Below, piece by piece: positions 24,720-34,658 of a stretch of DNA of 64,000 nt; the stretch's first letter is position 1, and the number at the start of each line of letters is the position of its first letter. The DNA is from Pricia mediterranea. Its GTDB lineage: Bacteria > Bacteroidota > Bacteroidia > Flavobacteriales > Flavobacteriaceae. A model generated the notes under the pieces. That model searched no databases. It was not told where the DNA came from and worked only from the letters and a program-made list of their open reading frames with translations. The DNA lies in NCBI RefSeq assembly GCF_032248455.1, contig NZ_JAVTTP010000001.1:2106501-2170500 (forward strand). The letters run 5' to 3'. Both the position numbers and the translations under genes were made by a program.

Positions 24720-26524
24720 AAAATATCCTCCTTCATCCTATTCCAGGCTTTTATCAAAAGAAAGGCCGACACGATAGCTATTCCCGTGAGCACCATGGCC
24801 GGGGTGGTGCGGCCGTAAATCCAATACCCGGTGGCGAACATGATGGTATAGATCAGCACACAGCCCAAAAGCATAGCGGTGATACCTTGGGGGACACTCC
24901 ATTTTTCATCCTTAGCAATTTTTTCACCGTCGGTTTGGGCGTCATTGACCACTTTCGACCATCCGGGTCCACCAGGCTGTATTTTTCGGTAAAAGGAACG
25001 GAGTACGTCGGGCGATTCGGGCTGGGTCATATAGGTGGCCGCCAACCAGATGGTGGTAGTTACAACGACCACAAAGGGATATTCGGCCCAATCGGGAAAA
25101 ACACCTGTCTCGGGTGCGAAAAGAAACGGACCGAGGGATGTCGTCTTTAAAGCAATCGATAAAATACCGGAGGCAAACATGGCGGTAATCTCGCTCCAGG
25201 CATTGATACGCCACCAAAACCAGCGTAAGATAAAAATGAGCCCGGTACCCGCTCCAAATGTGAGCAGTATCTCGAATATTTGTAAGGCGTTCTCCAAGGC
25301 CAAGGCCAAAATGGCACTTAAGACCATCAGCACCACGGTTGAAATCCGCCCCATGGCCACCATTTGTTTTTCCGTGGCATCGGGATTCACCTGTTGTTTA
25401 TAAAAATCAAAAACAATGTACGACGACCCCCAGTTCAGTTGAGTGGATATCGTACTCATATAGGCCGCTACCAAAGAAGCCAAAACCACCCCCAACAGTC
25501 CGCTTGGAAGCTTGGTCAACATAGCGGAATAGGCCAGATCCTGCCCCAATTTACTTTCCGCGATATTGGGAAAAGCCTCTTGAATGCTGGCCACATCGGG
25601 AAAAACCACTAAGGAGGCCAAGGCTACCAATATCCAGGGCCAGGGCCGGATGGCATAGTGCATAATATTGAAGAAAAACGTGGCCCCGATCGCGTGGTTC
25701 TCATCTTTGGAGGCCAGCATCCTTTGTGCAATATAGCCACCACCACCGGGTTCGGCCCCGGGATACCACGAACTCCACCACTGCACGGCAAGGGGAATGA
25801 TAAAAAGCATGATAAGGGCGTTCTTACTGCTGAAGTCGGGCAGAATATCGAGCTTTCCCTGTACGTTATTGTGGCTTATCAAGGCTTCGATTCCGCCCAC
25901 TTCAGGGATATTGACCAGATAATAGGCCGCTCCGATTGCGCCGGACATGGCTACGAAAAACAATAGAAAATCGGTATATACCACCCCTTTAAATCCGCCC
26001 AAAGCGCTAAAGGTAACAGTAATCAATCCCGCCCCGACAACGGTTTCCCAAGGCTCCAGGCCCAACATGATTCCGCCGATCTTAATGGCGGCAAGGGTAA
26101 CCGAGGCCATCGTAATAATATTAAAAAGGGCACCGAGGTAGATGGCACGGAACTTTCTCAAAAAACTGGCCGGTTTCCCACCATAGCGCAGTTCATAAAA
26201 TTCCAAATCTGTGTTCACATTCGACCTTCTCCACAACTTTGCGTAAACAAATACGGTCAAGAGCCCCGTTAATAGGAAGGCCCACCAGACCCAATTGCCG
26301 GAAACCCCGTGGGTTCGAACGATATCGGTTACCAGATTGGGGGTATCGGTAGAAAAGGTAGTGGCTACCATGGAAAGGCCCAGTAGCCACCAGGGCATGT
26401 TCCGGCCGGAAAGAAAAAATTCGGAGGAGTTCTTCCCTGATTTTTTGGAGACGAAGACCCCGATGCCGAGTACAATTGAAAAAAATACTATAATAAAGCC
26501 GTAGTCGAGGGTTGATAGTTCCAT
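24716..26524 (-). CDS. Sodium:solute symporter (SSS family), sugar-type
   Basis: 602 aa with about 14 membrane helices. SSS signatures: DYGFIIVFFSIVLGIGVFVSKKSGKNSSEFFLSGR style N-terminus, GRNMPWWLLGLSMVATTFSTDTPN, the core NLVTDIVRTHGVSGNW, and a long C-terminal cytoplasmic segment. Imports a solute with Na+; the sugar/inositol SGLT-like subgroup is most similar by eye. Co-translated with the HGSNAT-like acyltransferase downstream. No periplasmic enzyme gene is adjacent, so the substrate remains open. Confidence 0.85.
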   Translation of the reverse strand: MELSTLDYGFIIVFFSIVLGIGVFVSKKSGKNSSEFFLSGRNMPWWLLGLSMVATTFSTDTPNLVTDIVRTHGVSGNWVWWAFLLTGLLTVFVYAKLWRRSNVNTDLEFYELRYGGKPASFLRKFRAIYLGALFNIITMASVTLAAIKIGGIMLGLEPWETVVGAGLITVTFSALGGFKGVVYTDFLLFFVAMSGAIGAAYYLVNIPEVGGIEALISHNNVQGKLDILPDFSSKNALIMLFIIPLAVQWWSSWYPGAEPGGGGYIAQRMLASKDENHAIGATFFFNIMHYAIRPWPWILVALASLVVFPDVASIQEAFPNIAESKLGQDLAYSAMLTKLPSGLLGVVLASLVAAYMSTISTQLNWGSSYIVFDFYKQQVNPDATEKQMVAMGRISTVVLMVLSAILALALENALQIFEILLTFGAGTGLIFILRWFWWRINAWSEITAMFASGILSIALKTTSLGPFLFAPETGVFPDWAEYPFVVVVTTTIWLAATYMTQPESPDVLRSFYRKIQPGGPGWSKVVNDAQTDGEKIAKDEKWSVPQGITAMLLGCVLIYTIMFATGYWIYGRTTPAMVLTGIAIVSAFLLIKAWNRMKEDIL

Positions 26525-26689
26525 TAATGGTCAGCTTAATAATGGTTATTGGTTAGTAATAGATGTGATTGAAAAAAGAACGCATGGAAAATCAACGTAC
26601 CTAACGGTAAAGCTGCTTGGGCCTACCGGCTACGTCACACTTCCAACATATATGTTTTTAACAATTTCTAAAGATATTATTTTTTAGGA

Positions 26690-26697
26690 TACTTTTG
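26690..26697 (+). promoter_or_regulatory. Promoter -7 element of the TauE/SafE gene
   Basis: TACTTTTG, exact TAnnTTTG match, 25 bases before the TTG start at 26723. Confidence 0.55.
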
Positions 26698-26722
26698 CCA
26701 TCCTATCGTTAAAACCTTCGAT

Positions 26723-27478
26723 TTGTTCTCAGCAGAAACCCTCGACATTTCAATCACCGCGTGGCTCTTTGCCTCCACCGCGGCCTTCGTAGTGGGCCTC
26801 TCAAAAGCCGGTATCAAGGGTATTTCCATCGTCAACGTGACGCTGATGGCGCTGGCCTTCGAGGCGAAGGCTTCGACCGGGCTGGTGGTTCCGCTGTTGA
26901 TAGTTGGGGACATCATCGCCGTCGTGTATTACCACCGCCACGCCAATTGGTGGTATATCGTTCGGTTTCTACCTTGGATGATCGTTGGCATTCTTGTGGG
27001 GGTGTATGCGGGGAACGACCTCGATGAGGATGTCTTTAAAATCTATATGGCCATCATCATTCTGGTCAGCGTGGGCATGATGTACTGGTGGGATCGGCGA
27101 AAATCGGTTTCCGTGCCCACCCACTGGGCCTTTGCGGGCCTGGTCGGTTCGCTGGCGGGAATTACGACCATGATCGGCAATCTGGGCGGACCGTTCAGCA
27201 ACTTGTATTTCTTGGCCATGCGCGTTCAAAAAAACGAATTTATCGGGACGGCGGCATGGCTCTTTCTCATCATCAACCTGATCAAGCTCCCCTTTCATAT
27301 CTTCGTTTGGGAAACCGTTACTGCAGATACCCTGCTCTTTAACCTCAAGCTGGTGCCCGGCATCCTCTTGGGTATGTTGGTAGGCGTGCGGTTGATCAAA
27401 ATTATCAAGGACGACTTCTATCGAAAAATGATTTTGGTACTGACGGCCCTAGGGGCGGTGTTGATCATGGTTCGATAG
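26723..27478 (+). CDS. TauE/SafE family membrane exporter
   Basis: 251 aa, about eight membrane helices. The N-terminal half begins with AFVVGLSKAGIKGISI and the C-terminal half repeats the family pattern at GITTMIGNLGGPFSNLYFLAMR, the internal duplication of TauE/SafE (sulfite or anion exporters). The start must be the TTG at 26723 (no ATG in frame upstream, and the promoter is directly before it); starting later would remove the first helix. Monocistronic. The substrate could be sulfite, sulfoacetate or another organic anion; context does not decide. Confidence 0.83.
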   Translation: MFSAETLDISITAWLFASTAAFVVGLSKAGIKGISIVNVTLMALAFEAKASTGLVVPLLIVGDIIAVVYYHRHANWWYIVRFLPWMIVGILVGVYAGNDLDEDVFKIYMAIIILVSVGMMYWWDRRKSVSVPTHWAFAGLVGSLAGITTMIGNLGGPFSNLYFLAMRVQKNEFIGTAAWLFLIINLIKLPFHIFVWETVTADTLLFNLKLVPGILLGMLVGVRLIKIIKDDFYRKMILVLTALGAVLIMVR

Positions 27479-27747
27479 CGATAAGCACACTTACCTCATC
27501 GAGATATCTAAAATTCTTAAGAAGGCTTTCCACCGATAAAATTGAAGAATTATTCTTAAAATGTAGTGAAAATCCGGCATTTTAAGACGTTCGTGGTTGA
27601 TTTCCGCAATCTAGAATCGTATATTGCTCTTGTCAATTTTGATTTCATAGGATACAACCGACCGCCATTGTTGAGATATTCCACGAAATGCACAAGTTAT
27701 CCGCCCACTCCCATACTAAACCAAAAAATGAAACGTTGGCTAATTAT

Positions 27748-30312
27748 ATGAAGCACCTTTTCACATGTTTAGGACTACTTCTATTGGTAAGCTCGTGCGG
27801 TGTTTTAGGAATTACCGGCAAGACGGATGCCAAGAACAAGTCCAAGAGTCTATCCCAAAACAGTTCGAAGGTCTACGACAAATTGATCGGCGAGAAGGCC
27901 GTTACCCAGAACGGCCTGTTCGACGTACACAAGGTCGGCGGCAAATACTACTTTGAGATACCGGACAGTCTGCTCAACCGCGAAATGCTCGTGGTCACCC
28001 GGTTTATAAAAACGCCTTCGGGTGCAAGAAACTACGGTGGGGAAAAAATTTCGGAAAACACCATTACTTTCGAGAAGGGGCCGACGAACAATATCTTCCT
28101 TCGGATCGCCACCTTGGTCAGTACCGCGAACGAAGACGATGCCATCTCAAAAGCGGTGAATAATTCCAATATTACCCCGATATTGGAAGCCTTCGATATC
28201 AAGGCCAAGAACGAGGATGAAAACGCTTCGGTCATTGACGTTACCGATTTTATTAACGGGGAAAATCCTTTGTTGGCCCTGGGTGACGAACAGAAGAGCG
28301 ATTATAAGTTGAGGTCGTTGGAAAAGGATAAATCCTACATCAAAGAGATCCTTTCCTTCCCGATGAATACCGAAATCAAGACGGTAAAGACCTATAAGGC
28401 GAACGTGGGGACGAACAAACGCAAAGAGCTTCCGGCCGCTATTCTGGCCGGTGTGGTCACCTTGGAAATCAACAATTCCTTTATTCTTCTTCCAAAAGAA
28501 CCCATGCAAAAAAGGCTGTACGATGCTCGGGTGGGCTATTTCGCCAGTTCGTATTTAGAATATGGCGATGACCAGCAGAAAGTTGACCGCAATACCTACA
28601 TCCATAGATGGCGATTGGAGCCCAGGCCCGAAGATTCGCTGAAATGGAAGCGGGGCGAACTCGTGGTGCCTAAAAAGCCAATCGTCTACTATATCGATCC
28701 GGCCACTCCTAAAAAATGGCGCCCCTATCTCATTCAGGGCATCAACGACTGGCGGGTCGCTTTTGAGCAGGCCGGTTTCAAGGATGCCATTATCGGGGTG
28801 GAATGGCCCGAAAACGATCCTAGCATGAGTCTGGAAGATTCCAGATTCTCGGTCTTGCGCTATTTTGCCTCTCCCTTTAAAAACGCATACGGGCCGAACA
28901 TCGTAGATCCCCGTAGCGGCGAGATACTCGAAAGCCATATTGGCTGGTACCACAACCTGATGAGCCTGTTGCATAATTGGTACATGGTACAGGCGGGCGC
29001 GGTCGACGAAAGGGCCCAAAAAATGAAATTCGACACCCGGCTTATGGGTGAGCTTATCCGCTTTGTAGCCTCCCACGAGGTCGGGCACACCTTGGGACTA
29101 CGCCACAATATGGGGGCCAGCTACGCCACCCCCGTTGAAAACCTGCGGGATGCGGAATGGCTGAAAAAACACGGCCACACAAGTTCTATAATGGACTACG
29201 CACGCTTCAACTACGTGGCCCAACCCGAGGATAGCATCCCTACGAAAGATTTGATGCCGCGTATCGGCGACTATGACAAATGGGCCATTCAGTGGGGCTA
29301 TTCCCGTTTTCCGGAAGAGATGGACCTTTCCGAAGAAAAAGAAATGCTAAGTCAAATGGTAGTCGATAGCGTGGCGAACAATCCGAGGCTTTGGTTCGGT
29401 GGCGAAGGCCGTGATTTCGATCCCCGTTCGCAAACCGAAGACCTCGGCAACGATGCAATGCAGGCCAGCATGTACGGCATTCTAAACTTACAGCGCATTG
29501 CCCCGTTTCTGAAGAAATGGACCAAGCAGAACAATAGCGATGATTACACCAACCTTGATCAGCTATACAAGGCTCTTGTCGACCAATATAAAGACTATAT
29601 ATTTCACGTGACGCGGAACATCGGGGGCATTTATGTCACGCCGAAGACCATGGGCGAGGAAGGCGAAGTGTACCGACCTGTAGACCGGATGAAGCAAAAA
29701 CAGGCCTTGGTCTTTCTCAACGACTACATTTTCAAAGAGCCAGAATGGCTGCTGCGCAATGACATCCTGAACGCGATTCAGTCCCCCCGATCCAAAGAAG
29801 CGGTCACCAAGACCATGGAAAGCGTAATGATGAACCTCCTAGGCGGCAGCCGGTTAAGCCGAATGACTTTTATCGCCGAACGCTACGAGAACGAAAATCC
29901 GTATACGCCCGAGGCCTACATGGACGATCTCGCCCAAACGGTCTGGGGCGACATGAACGTTTTTTATCAGACCACCGCCTACAGAAGAAAGTTACAAAAG
30001 GCCTATGTTTCGAACCTCATCGCTCTATACAAACCGGACGAGGCGGTCGGCCTGGTCGGAGGAATCTTGGCCAAGCTCTCGGAGAGCTATACCATAAACA
30101 CCGATGTCCGTTCGTTGGCACTGGACAATCTTTTGACCCTGCAAGGAAAAATCAAACGAACCCTCCCGGTGATGACAGACCGGCTGACCATTGCCCACTT
30201 GAACTACCTGAAACGTGAAATTGCTACCGTGGTCGGTGACACCAAGGATGTTGACCCCCTGTTTATTCCATTCCGACGGGATGTTTCTATCAAGGAAAGC
30301 AGTGGGGAGTAA
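27748..30312 (+). CDS. Large lipoprotein zinc metalloprotease (DUF5117/DUF4953 type)
   Basis: 854 aa from the ATG at 27748, which gives a clean lipoprotein signal MKHLFTCLGLLLLVSSCG; the longer frame from 27688 would bury it. Zinc-binding HEVGHTLGLRHNMG lies at about 443-456. The preceding region (residues 50-300) corresponds to the all-beta DUF5117-like part, and the C-terminal part is the DUF4953-type helical region. Probably exported and anchored in a membrane, degrading proteins or peptides at the cell surface or periplasm. It stands alone, with about 270 bases of upstream non-coding sequence. Confidence 0.87.
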   Translation: MKHLFTCLGLLLLVSSCGVLGITGKTDAKNKSKSLSQNSSKVYDKLIGEKAVTQNGLFDVHKVGGKYYFEIPDSLLNREMLVVTRFIKTPSGARNYGGEKISENTITFEKGPTNNIFLRIATLVSTANEDDAISKAVNNSNITPILEAFDIKAKNEDENASVIDVTDFINGENPLLALGDEQKSDYKLRSLEKDKSYIKEILSFPMNTEIKTVKTYKANVGTNKRKELPAAILAGVVTLEINNSFILLPKEPMQKRLYDARVGYFASSYLEYGDDQQKVDRNTYIHRWRLEPRPEDSLKWKRGELVVPKKPIVYYIDPATPKKWRPYLIQGINDWRVAFEQAGFKDAIIGVEWPENDPSMSLEDSRFSVLRYFASPFKNAYGPNIVDPRSGEILESHIGWYHNLMSLLHNWYMVQAGAVDERAQKMKFDTRLMGELIRFVASHEVGHTLGLRHNMGASYATPVENLRDAEWLKKHGHTSSIMDYARFNYVAQPEDSIPTKDLMPRIGDYDKWAIQWGYSRFPEEMDLSEEKEMLSQMVVDSVANNPRLWFGGEGRDFDPRSQTEDLGNDAMQASMYGILNLQRIAPFLKKWTKQNNSDDYTNLDQLYKALVDQYKDYIFHVTRNIGGIYVTPKTMGEEGEVYRPVDRMKQKQALVFLNDYIFKEPEWLLRNDILNAIQSPRSKEAVTKTMESVMMNLLGGSRLSRMTFIAERYENENPYTPEAYMDDLAQTVWGDMNVFYQTTAYRRKLQKAYVSNLIALYKPDEAVGLVGGILAKLSESYTINTDVRSLALDNLLTLQGKIKRTLPVMTDRLTIAHLNYLKREIATVVGDTKDVDPLFIPFRRDVSIKESSGE

Positions 30313-30593
30313 AAGGGTGTCGCTTGCCTTGGACCAGACCTTGTCACCCGATTCCGAAGCCGCTCCGAACTGCTTTTCCAATTACAAACGTTTGGTATTA
30401 ACTGCCAATTGTTTTTTCCGGAAGCCGCAATTAATTTCAGCCCAAATAATGTTTGCTTCCATCAAGATGCCATTAGGTTTTTGACTAAATTGCAGGTTGG
30501 GAACGCCCTTGGATTCGCCCAATCGCAAATTTCTCCACATCCCCTGAAAAGGAAGCTACCAACCTTAAAGGAAAATTCTTTAACAGACCGCTA

Positions 30594-31037
30594 ATGTCTC
30601 GGGAAAAAAATAAAATACCGCAAAACCCGGTCGAGTTCTTGAATAACAGGAACGTACGCCCAACAGCCATGCGTATTTTGATATTCAGATATTTGGCGGA
30701 AAAAGAGGTTGCGGTCGCCCTGACCGATATCGAAAACGCATTTGTCAGAGCAGAACGGACCACCCTGTACAGGACCATGAAGAAATTCGAGCAAAACGGA
30801 ATCGTACACCAGATCGATGATGGAACGGGAATAGCCAAATACGCACTATGCGAGCCGGACTGTAATTGTGACCTCGACCAAGACCTGCACCTTCATTTTC
30901 ACTGTGACCACTGCGATGAAACGGTGTGTCTGACCGAGCATAAAATTCCTCATATCAACTTACCGGAAGGCTATATTGCGGAGGATGCCAATCTGGTGTT
31001 AACCGGAATCTGCGAAAAATGTAGCGGGCCGAGCTGA
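30594..31037 (+). CDS. Fur family transcriptional regulator (zinc-type)
   Basis: 147 aa. Winged-helix N-terminal half (RPTAMRILIFRYLAEKE, DIENAFVRAERTTLYRTMKKFEQNGIVHQI) and a metal-rich C-terminal half (LHLHFHCDHCDETVCL and a final ICEKC), so structural zinc sites CxxC are present. The neighbour is a heavy-metal P-type ATPase gene starting 94 bases downstream on the same strand. This arrangement suggests a zinc-responsive regulator controlling metal efflux or uptake. Whether it represses or activates is not visible, and I did not find a clear operator palindrome. Confidence 0.85.
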   Translation: MSREKNKIPQNPVEFLNNRNVRPTAMRILIFRYLAEKEVAVALTDIENAFVRAERTTLYRTMKKFEQNGIVHQIDDGTGIAKYALCEPDCNCDLDQDLHLHFHCDHCDETVCLTEHKIPHINLPEGYIAEDANLVLTGICEKCSGPS

Positions 31038-31130
31038 TGACCCCTGCGTCATCTCGATCCAGAAGACTGATTCTAAGGCCTAGCCTTTGCACTTCCATTG
31101 CACCCAAAAACGGGCCATCTTGCACCCTGT

Positions 31131-33212
31131 ATGGGAACGGAAAAAACAGTACAAAAAAAAACAACTGCGACTACGGAATGCTGTAGTTGGGATGACGATC
31201 ATAGTCAAGCTCAGGATTCGCATAATCGTGAGGACCAGAACAATGAAGGCCCTAACCACGGCGGACATGAACATTCTGGGGGCGCAAGTGGTTTCAAGAC
31301 CTATATTCCCGCTATTTTCAGCTTCGTAATGTTGGTGGCGGGCATCGCTTTTGACTATTTCGACACCTTTGCTTTTTTTAAAGGATGGCCGAGACTAATC
31401 TGGTATGTGGTAGCTTACCTTCCCGTGGGGCTTCCCGTTATCAAATCGGGGTGGAACAGTATTCGAAACGGGGATTTCTTTACGGAGTTTCTGTTGATGT
31501 CCATTGCCACCCTGGGCGCGTTCGCGCTGAAGGAATACCCCGAGGGAGTGGCCGTGATGCTGTTCTACACCGTGGGGGAACTCTTTCAGGCCGCAGCGGT
31601 CAAAAAATCGAAGGGCAACATTAAAGCCTTGTTGGATGTTCGCCCCAATGAGGCCTTGGTCTATAGGAACTCCGATTATGTTTCCGTCGATCCCGAGTCA
31701 GTAGGTATCGGAGAGAAAATACAGGTTCGTGTAGGGGAAAAGGTTCCTTTGGATGGCATTTTACTCTCGCCTAAGGCTTCCCTGAATACCGCGGCCATTA
31801 CCGGCGAAAGCAAACCTGACACCGTAGCAGAAGGTGAAAAGGTATTTGCGGGAAGTATCAATCTCGATGCCGTCATCGAAATCGAGACCACGGCGGAATT
31901 CAAGGACAGTTCCATCGCCCGAATTTTAGATCTGATACAGAACGCTACCGCGAGAAAGTCAAAGACCGAGCTCTTTATCCGGAAGTTTGCCCGTGTCTAT
32001 ACCCCCATCGTAGTGTTTTTGGCCATCGGGCTTACGCTACTTCCTTATTTCTTCGTCGATACCTATGTCTTTGGCGATTGGCTGTATCGGGCGTTGATCT
32101 TTCTGGTCATTTCCTGCCCTTGTGCGCTGGTCATTTCCATTCCCTTGGGATATTTCGGGGGATTGGGAGCGGCCTCCCGAAACGGCATCCTCTTTAAAGG
32201 CGCTTCCTTTCTCGATGCGATAACCAAGGTGAACACGGTGGTGATGGACAAAACCGGAACGGTGACCAAAGGGATCTTCAAGATCAAGGACATCCAGTCC
32301 AAAACCCTCGCCGAACCGGAGTTTATGACCTACCTGATGGCGATGGAAGAACAGTCCACCCACCCCATCGCCAAAGCGATCATGGCGTACGGATCGGATG
32401 GTGTGAAATTGAAATCGAACATCTCGAAGCCCGGGTCGAACGGTTCGGAAATCGAGCCTGCCCTAAGGAAAGCAACGGCGAGCGAAGTATCCGAAATCGC
32501 GGGAAAGGGCCTTAAAGGAAAGGTGAACGGAAAAACGGTCTTAGTAGGTAATAAAGCCCTGATGGTTTCACAGAACATTGACGCCCCCGCGGAAACGGAG
32601 AGCATTGTGGAATCCATCGTCATGATGGCCATCGGGGGAACATTTGCAGGCTACGTAATCATTGCCGACGAGATGAAAGATGACGCCCAAGACGCGGTGC
32701 GGCAAATCCGAAAATCCGGCATCTCCAATATCATCATGTTGTCGGGCGATAAGGATTCCATCACCCAAGAGGTGGCCAGGGAACTGGACATCGACAGCGC
32801 TAAAGGGGGACTGCTCCCGGAGGACAAACTGGACGAGGTCGAACGGCTCAAGGAAAAACGGGATACCAAGGTGGCCTTCGTCGGTGACGGCATCAACGAC
32901 GCGCCCGTACTCGCGATAAGCGATGTAGGCATCGCCATGGGAGGCCTTGGCAGCGACGTGGCCATCGAGACCGCGGATGTCATCATTCAGACGGACCAAC
33001 CCAGCAAAATTGCGAGGGCCATGGCCATTGGTCGTTCCACCCGGCATATCGTCTGGCAGAATATCGCCCTGGCCTTTGGGGTCAAAGCTATTGTGCTGGT
33101 ACTGGGCGCCGGGGGACTCGCCACCATGTGGGAGGCCGTCTTCGCCGATGTAGGGGTAGCCTTGCTCGCAATCTTAAACGCGATGCGGTTGCAGCGCATG
33201 AAGTGGTATTGA
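31131..33212 (+). CDS. Heavy-metal translocating P-type ATPase (Zn/Cd/Co type)
   Basis: 693 aa from the ATG at 31131. P1B-type ATPase that exports divalent metal cations. The N-terminus is short and metal-rich (ECCSWDDDHSQ, then HGGHEHSGG) rather than a full heavy-metal-associated domain. Core motifs: ITGESKPD, the membrane CPC site in ISCPCALVISIPLGYFGG, phosphorylation D in VVMDKTGTVTK, STHPIAKAI, and VGDGINDAPVLAISDVG. The CPC plus a downstream D/K pattern matches Zn2+/Cd2+ rather than Cu+ pumps. The preceding Fur-family gene likely regulates it. Confidence 0.92.
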   Translation: MGTEKTVQKKTTATTECCSWDDDHSQAQDSHNREDQNNEGPNHGGHEHSGGASGFKTYIPAIFSFVMLVAGIAFDYFDTFAFFKGWPRLIWYVVAYLPVGLPVIKSGWNSIRNGDFFTEFLLMSIATLGAFALKEYPEGVAVMLFYTVGELFQAAAVKKSKGNIKALLDVRPNEALVYRNSDYVSVDPESVGIGEKIQVRVGEKVPLDGILLSPKASLNTAAITGESKPDTVAEGEKVFAGSINLDAVIEIETTAEFKDSSIARILDLIQNATARKSKTELFIRKFARVYTPIVVFLAIGLTLLPYFFVDTYVFGDWLYRALIFLVISCPCALVISIPLGYFGGLGAASRNGILFKGASFLDAITKVNTVVMDKTGTVTKGIFKIKDIQSKTLAEPEFMTYLMAMEEQSTHPIAKAIMAYGSDGVKLKSNISKPGSNGSEIEPALRKATASEVSEIAGKGLKGKVNGKTVLVGNKALMVSQNIDAPAETESIVESIVMMAIGGTFAGYVIIADEMKDDAQDAVRQIRKSGISNIIMLSGDKDSITQEVARELDIDSAKGGLLPEDKLDEVERLKEKRDTKVAFVGDGINDAPVLAISDVGIAMGGLGSDVAIETADVIIQTDQPSKIARAMAIGRSTRHIVWQNIALAFGVKAIVLVLGAGGLATMWEAVFADVGVALLAILNAMRLQRMKWY

Positions 33213-33326
33213 TGATAATGGATTCCTGACCCTGTAATTTTTCGAGGAAGCTCAGGCCACGGTCGCTAATCAGGCCTTCGGTGTCCAGAACCATGCTCTC
33301 GTCCAAAATCATCCCATAAAGTAGTA

Positions 33327-34553
33327 TTATTGTCCCTTCATCTTCTTAAGCCGATCCAAGGCCTCGATATAAAAATAATCGGCATAGATCAGGGCCACGT
33401 CAATTTCATGGCCCAAGGATTTTGCGCCCGTGGAATGCAGCAGGAACGAATCGGCCTTGCCCACTCCGGAATAGGCCGGCGAACTGAGGGATTTGAGCAT
33501 GTTCAGGGCGGCGTTGTAATAGCGTTCCCGGTCTCTTTCGTTTTCGATCAAGGTGCTCAATTCCAACAGCCCTGAGGCGACGATTGCCGCTGCCGAAGCG
33601 TCACGGTCATCGTCTTGGGTGGTGTCGATGTCGAAATCCCAATGGGGGATATAATCCTCAGGGAGCAGTTTTAAATAGGCATCGGTTATTTTTTTTGCGA
33701 AGTCGAGAAACTTTTTGTCGCCGGTCTCGCGATAGACCATGGTATAGCCATAGATGCCCCAGGCCTGGCCGCGGGACCAACGGCTGTCGTCATTCAACCC
33801 CTGTTTGGTATGCCGGTTCAGGACATCGCCGGTAATCGAATCGTATTCGATAACATGCCAGGAGGTGCCGTCGTCGCGAAAGTGGTTTTTCATGGTTGTC
33901 TCGGCGTGGGTTACGGCGATATCTTTATAAACAGGTCCGCCCCCGTAGTCCGAGGCCCAGAACAGGAGTTCGAGATTCAACATGTTGTCGATAATGGTGA
34001 TATGCTGTTTCCAGCGCGGATGCATCTTGTTGGACCAAGATCGGATGGTGCCCACCTTGGGATTAAAACGGGAGGCCAGGGATTCCGCGGAAGTCAGGAG
34101 TATGTCCTTATATTCGGTCATCCCTCCCAGCTCGTAGCCAAGCCCGTATGCAGGAAACATCATAAACCCGATATCATGGTGCTCGGTAATGGTCTTAAAA
34201 TCCTCGAAGACCTCGGTCCTTTTGATGGCCTCTTGCTTCCATTTATCCTCCTTGGTGATATCGTACATATACCAAAGGATACCGGGATAGAAGCCCGATG
34301 TCCATCGTAACCTATGGTTTTCCAGTTCTTTCCACTCGTTTTCCCCAGTCTCGATCAATCGGGGATGCTTGGTGAGGTCGGTCAGTTTCGGCACCGAAAT
34401 TTCCAGCTGGTCCTCACAGTCTTCTATGGCCTCATCAAGGTCAAAATCAACCTCTTTGACCGCCGTAGCCTGCGCTATCTCCTCAGTATTTTCATTTTTC
34501 TGGTCTTTACAACCTACTAAACATATCAGAAGGACAATTATAATTAGTCTCAT
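33327..34553 (-). CDS. GH88 unsaturated glucuronyl hydrolase-like lipoprotein
   Basis: 408 aa. The SPII signal peptide MRLIIIVLLICLVGC is followed by a linker and an (alpha/alpha)6-barrel of glycoside hydrolase family 88. Signs: RLRWTSGFYPGILWYMY, SRWSRGQAWGIYGYTMVYRETGD, PHWDFDID and RDASAAAIVASGLLEL with the catalytic aspartates. GH88 enzymes remove unsaturated uronic acid from oligosaccharides made by polysaccharide lyases. No lyase or SusCD lies next to it. Its stop faces the end of the P-type ATPase gene. Confidence 0.88.
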   Translation of the reverse strand: MRLIIIVLLICLVGCKDQKNENTEEIAQATAVKEVDFDLDEAIEDCEDQLEISVPKLTDLTKHPRLIETGENEWKELENHRLRWTSGFYPGILWYMYDITKEDKWKQEAIKRTEVFEDFKTITEHHDIGFMMFPAYGLGYELGGMTEYKDILLTSAESLASRFNPKVGTIRSWSNKMHPRWKQHITIIDNMLNLELLFWASDYGGGPVYKDIAVTHAETTMKNHFRDDGTSWHVIEYDSITGDVLNRHTKQGLNDDSRWSRGQAWGIYGYTMVYRETGDKKFLDFAKKITDAYLKLLPEDYIPHWDFDIDTTQDDDRDASAAAIVASGLLELSTLIENERDRERYYNAALNMLKSLSSPAYSGVGKADSFLLHSTGAKSLGHEIDVALIYADYFYIEALDRLKKMKGQ

Positions 34554-34658
34554 AATAAGGATGGGTTTTAATAGATTATGGTTTGAATGCCTCCTTGAAA
34601 AGTAATTAGGGGACGCTGATGGGAAGATAGGGTATTATTCGGCAACCTCATCTTCAAA

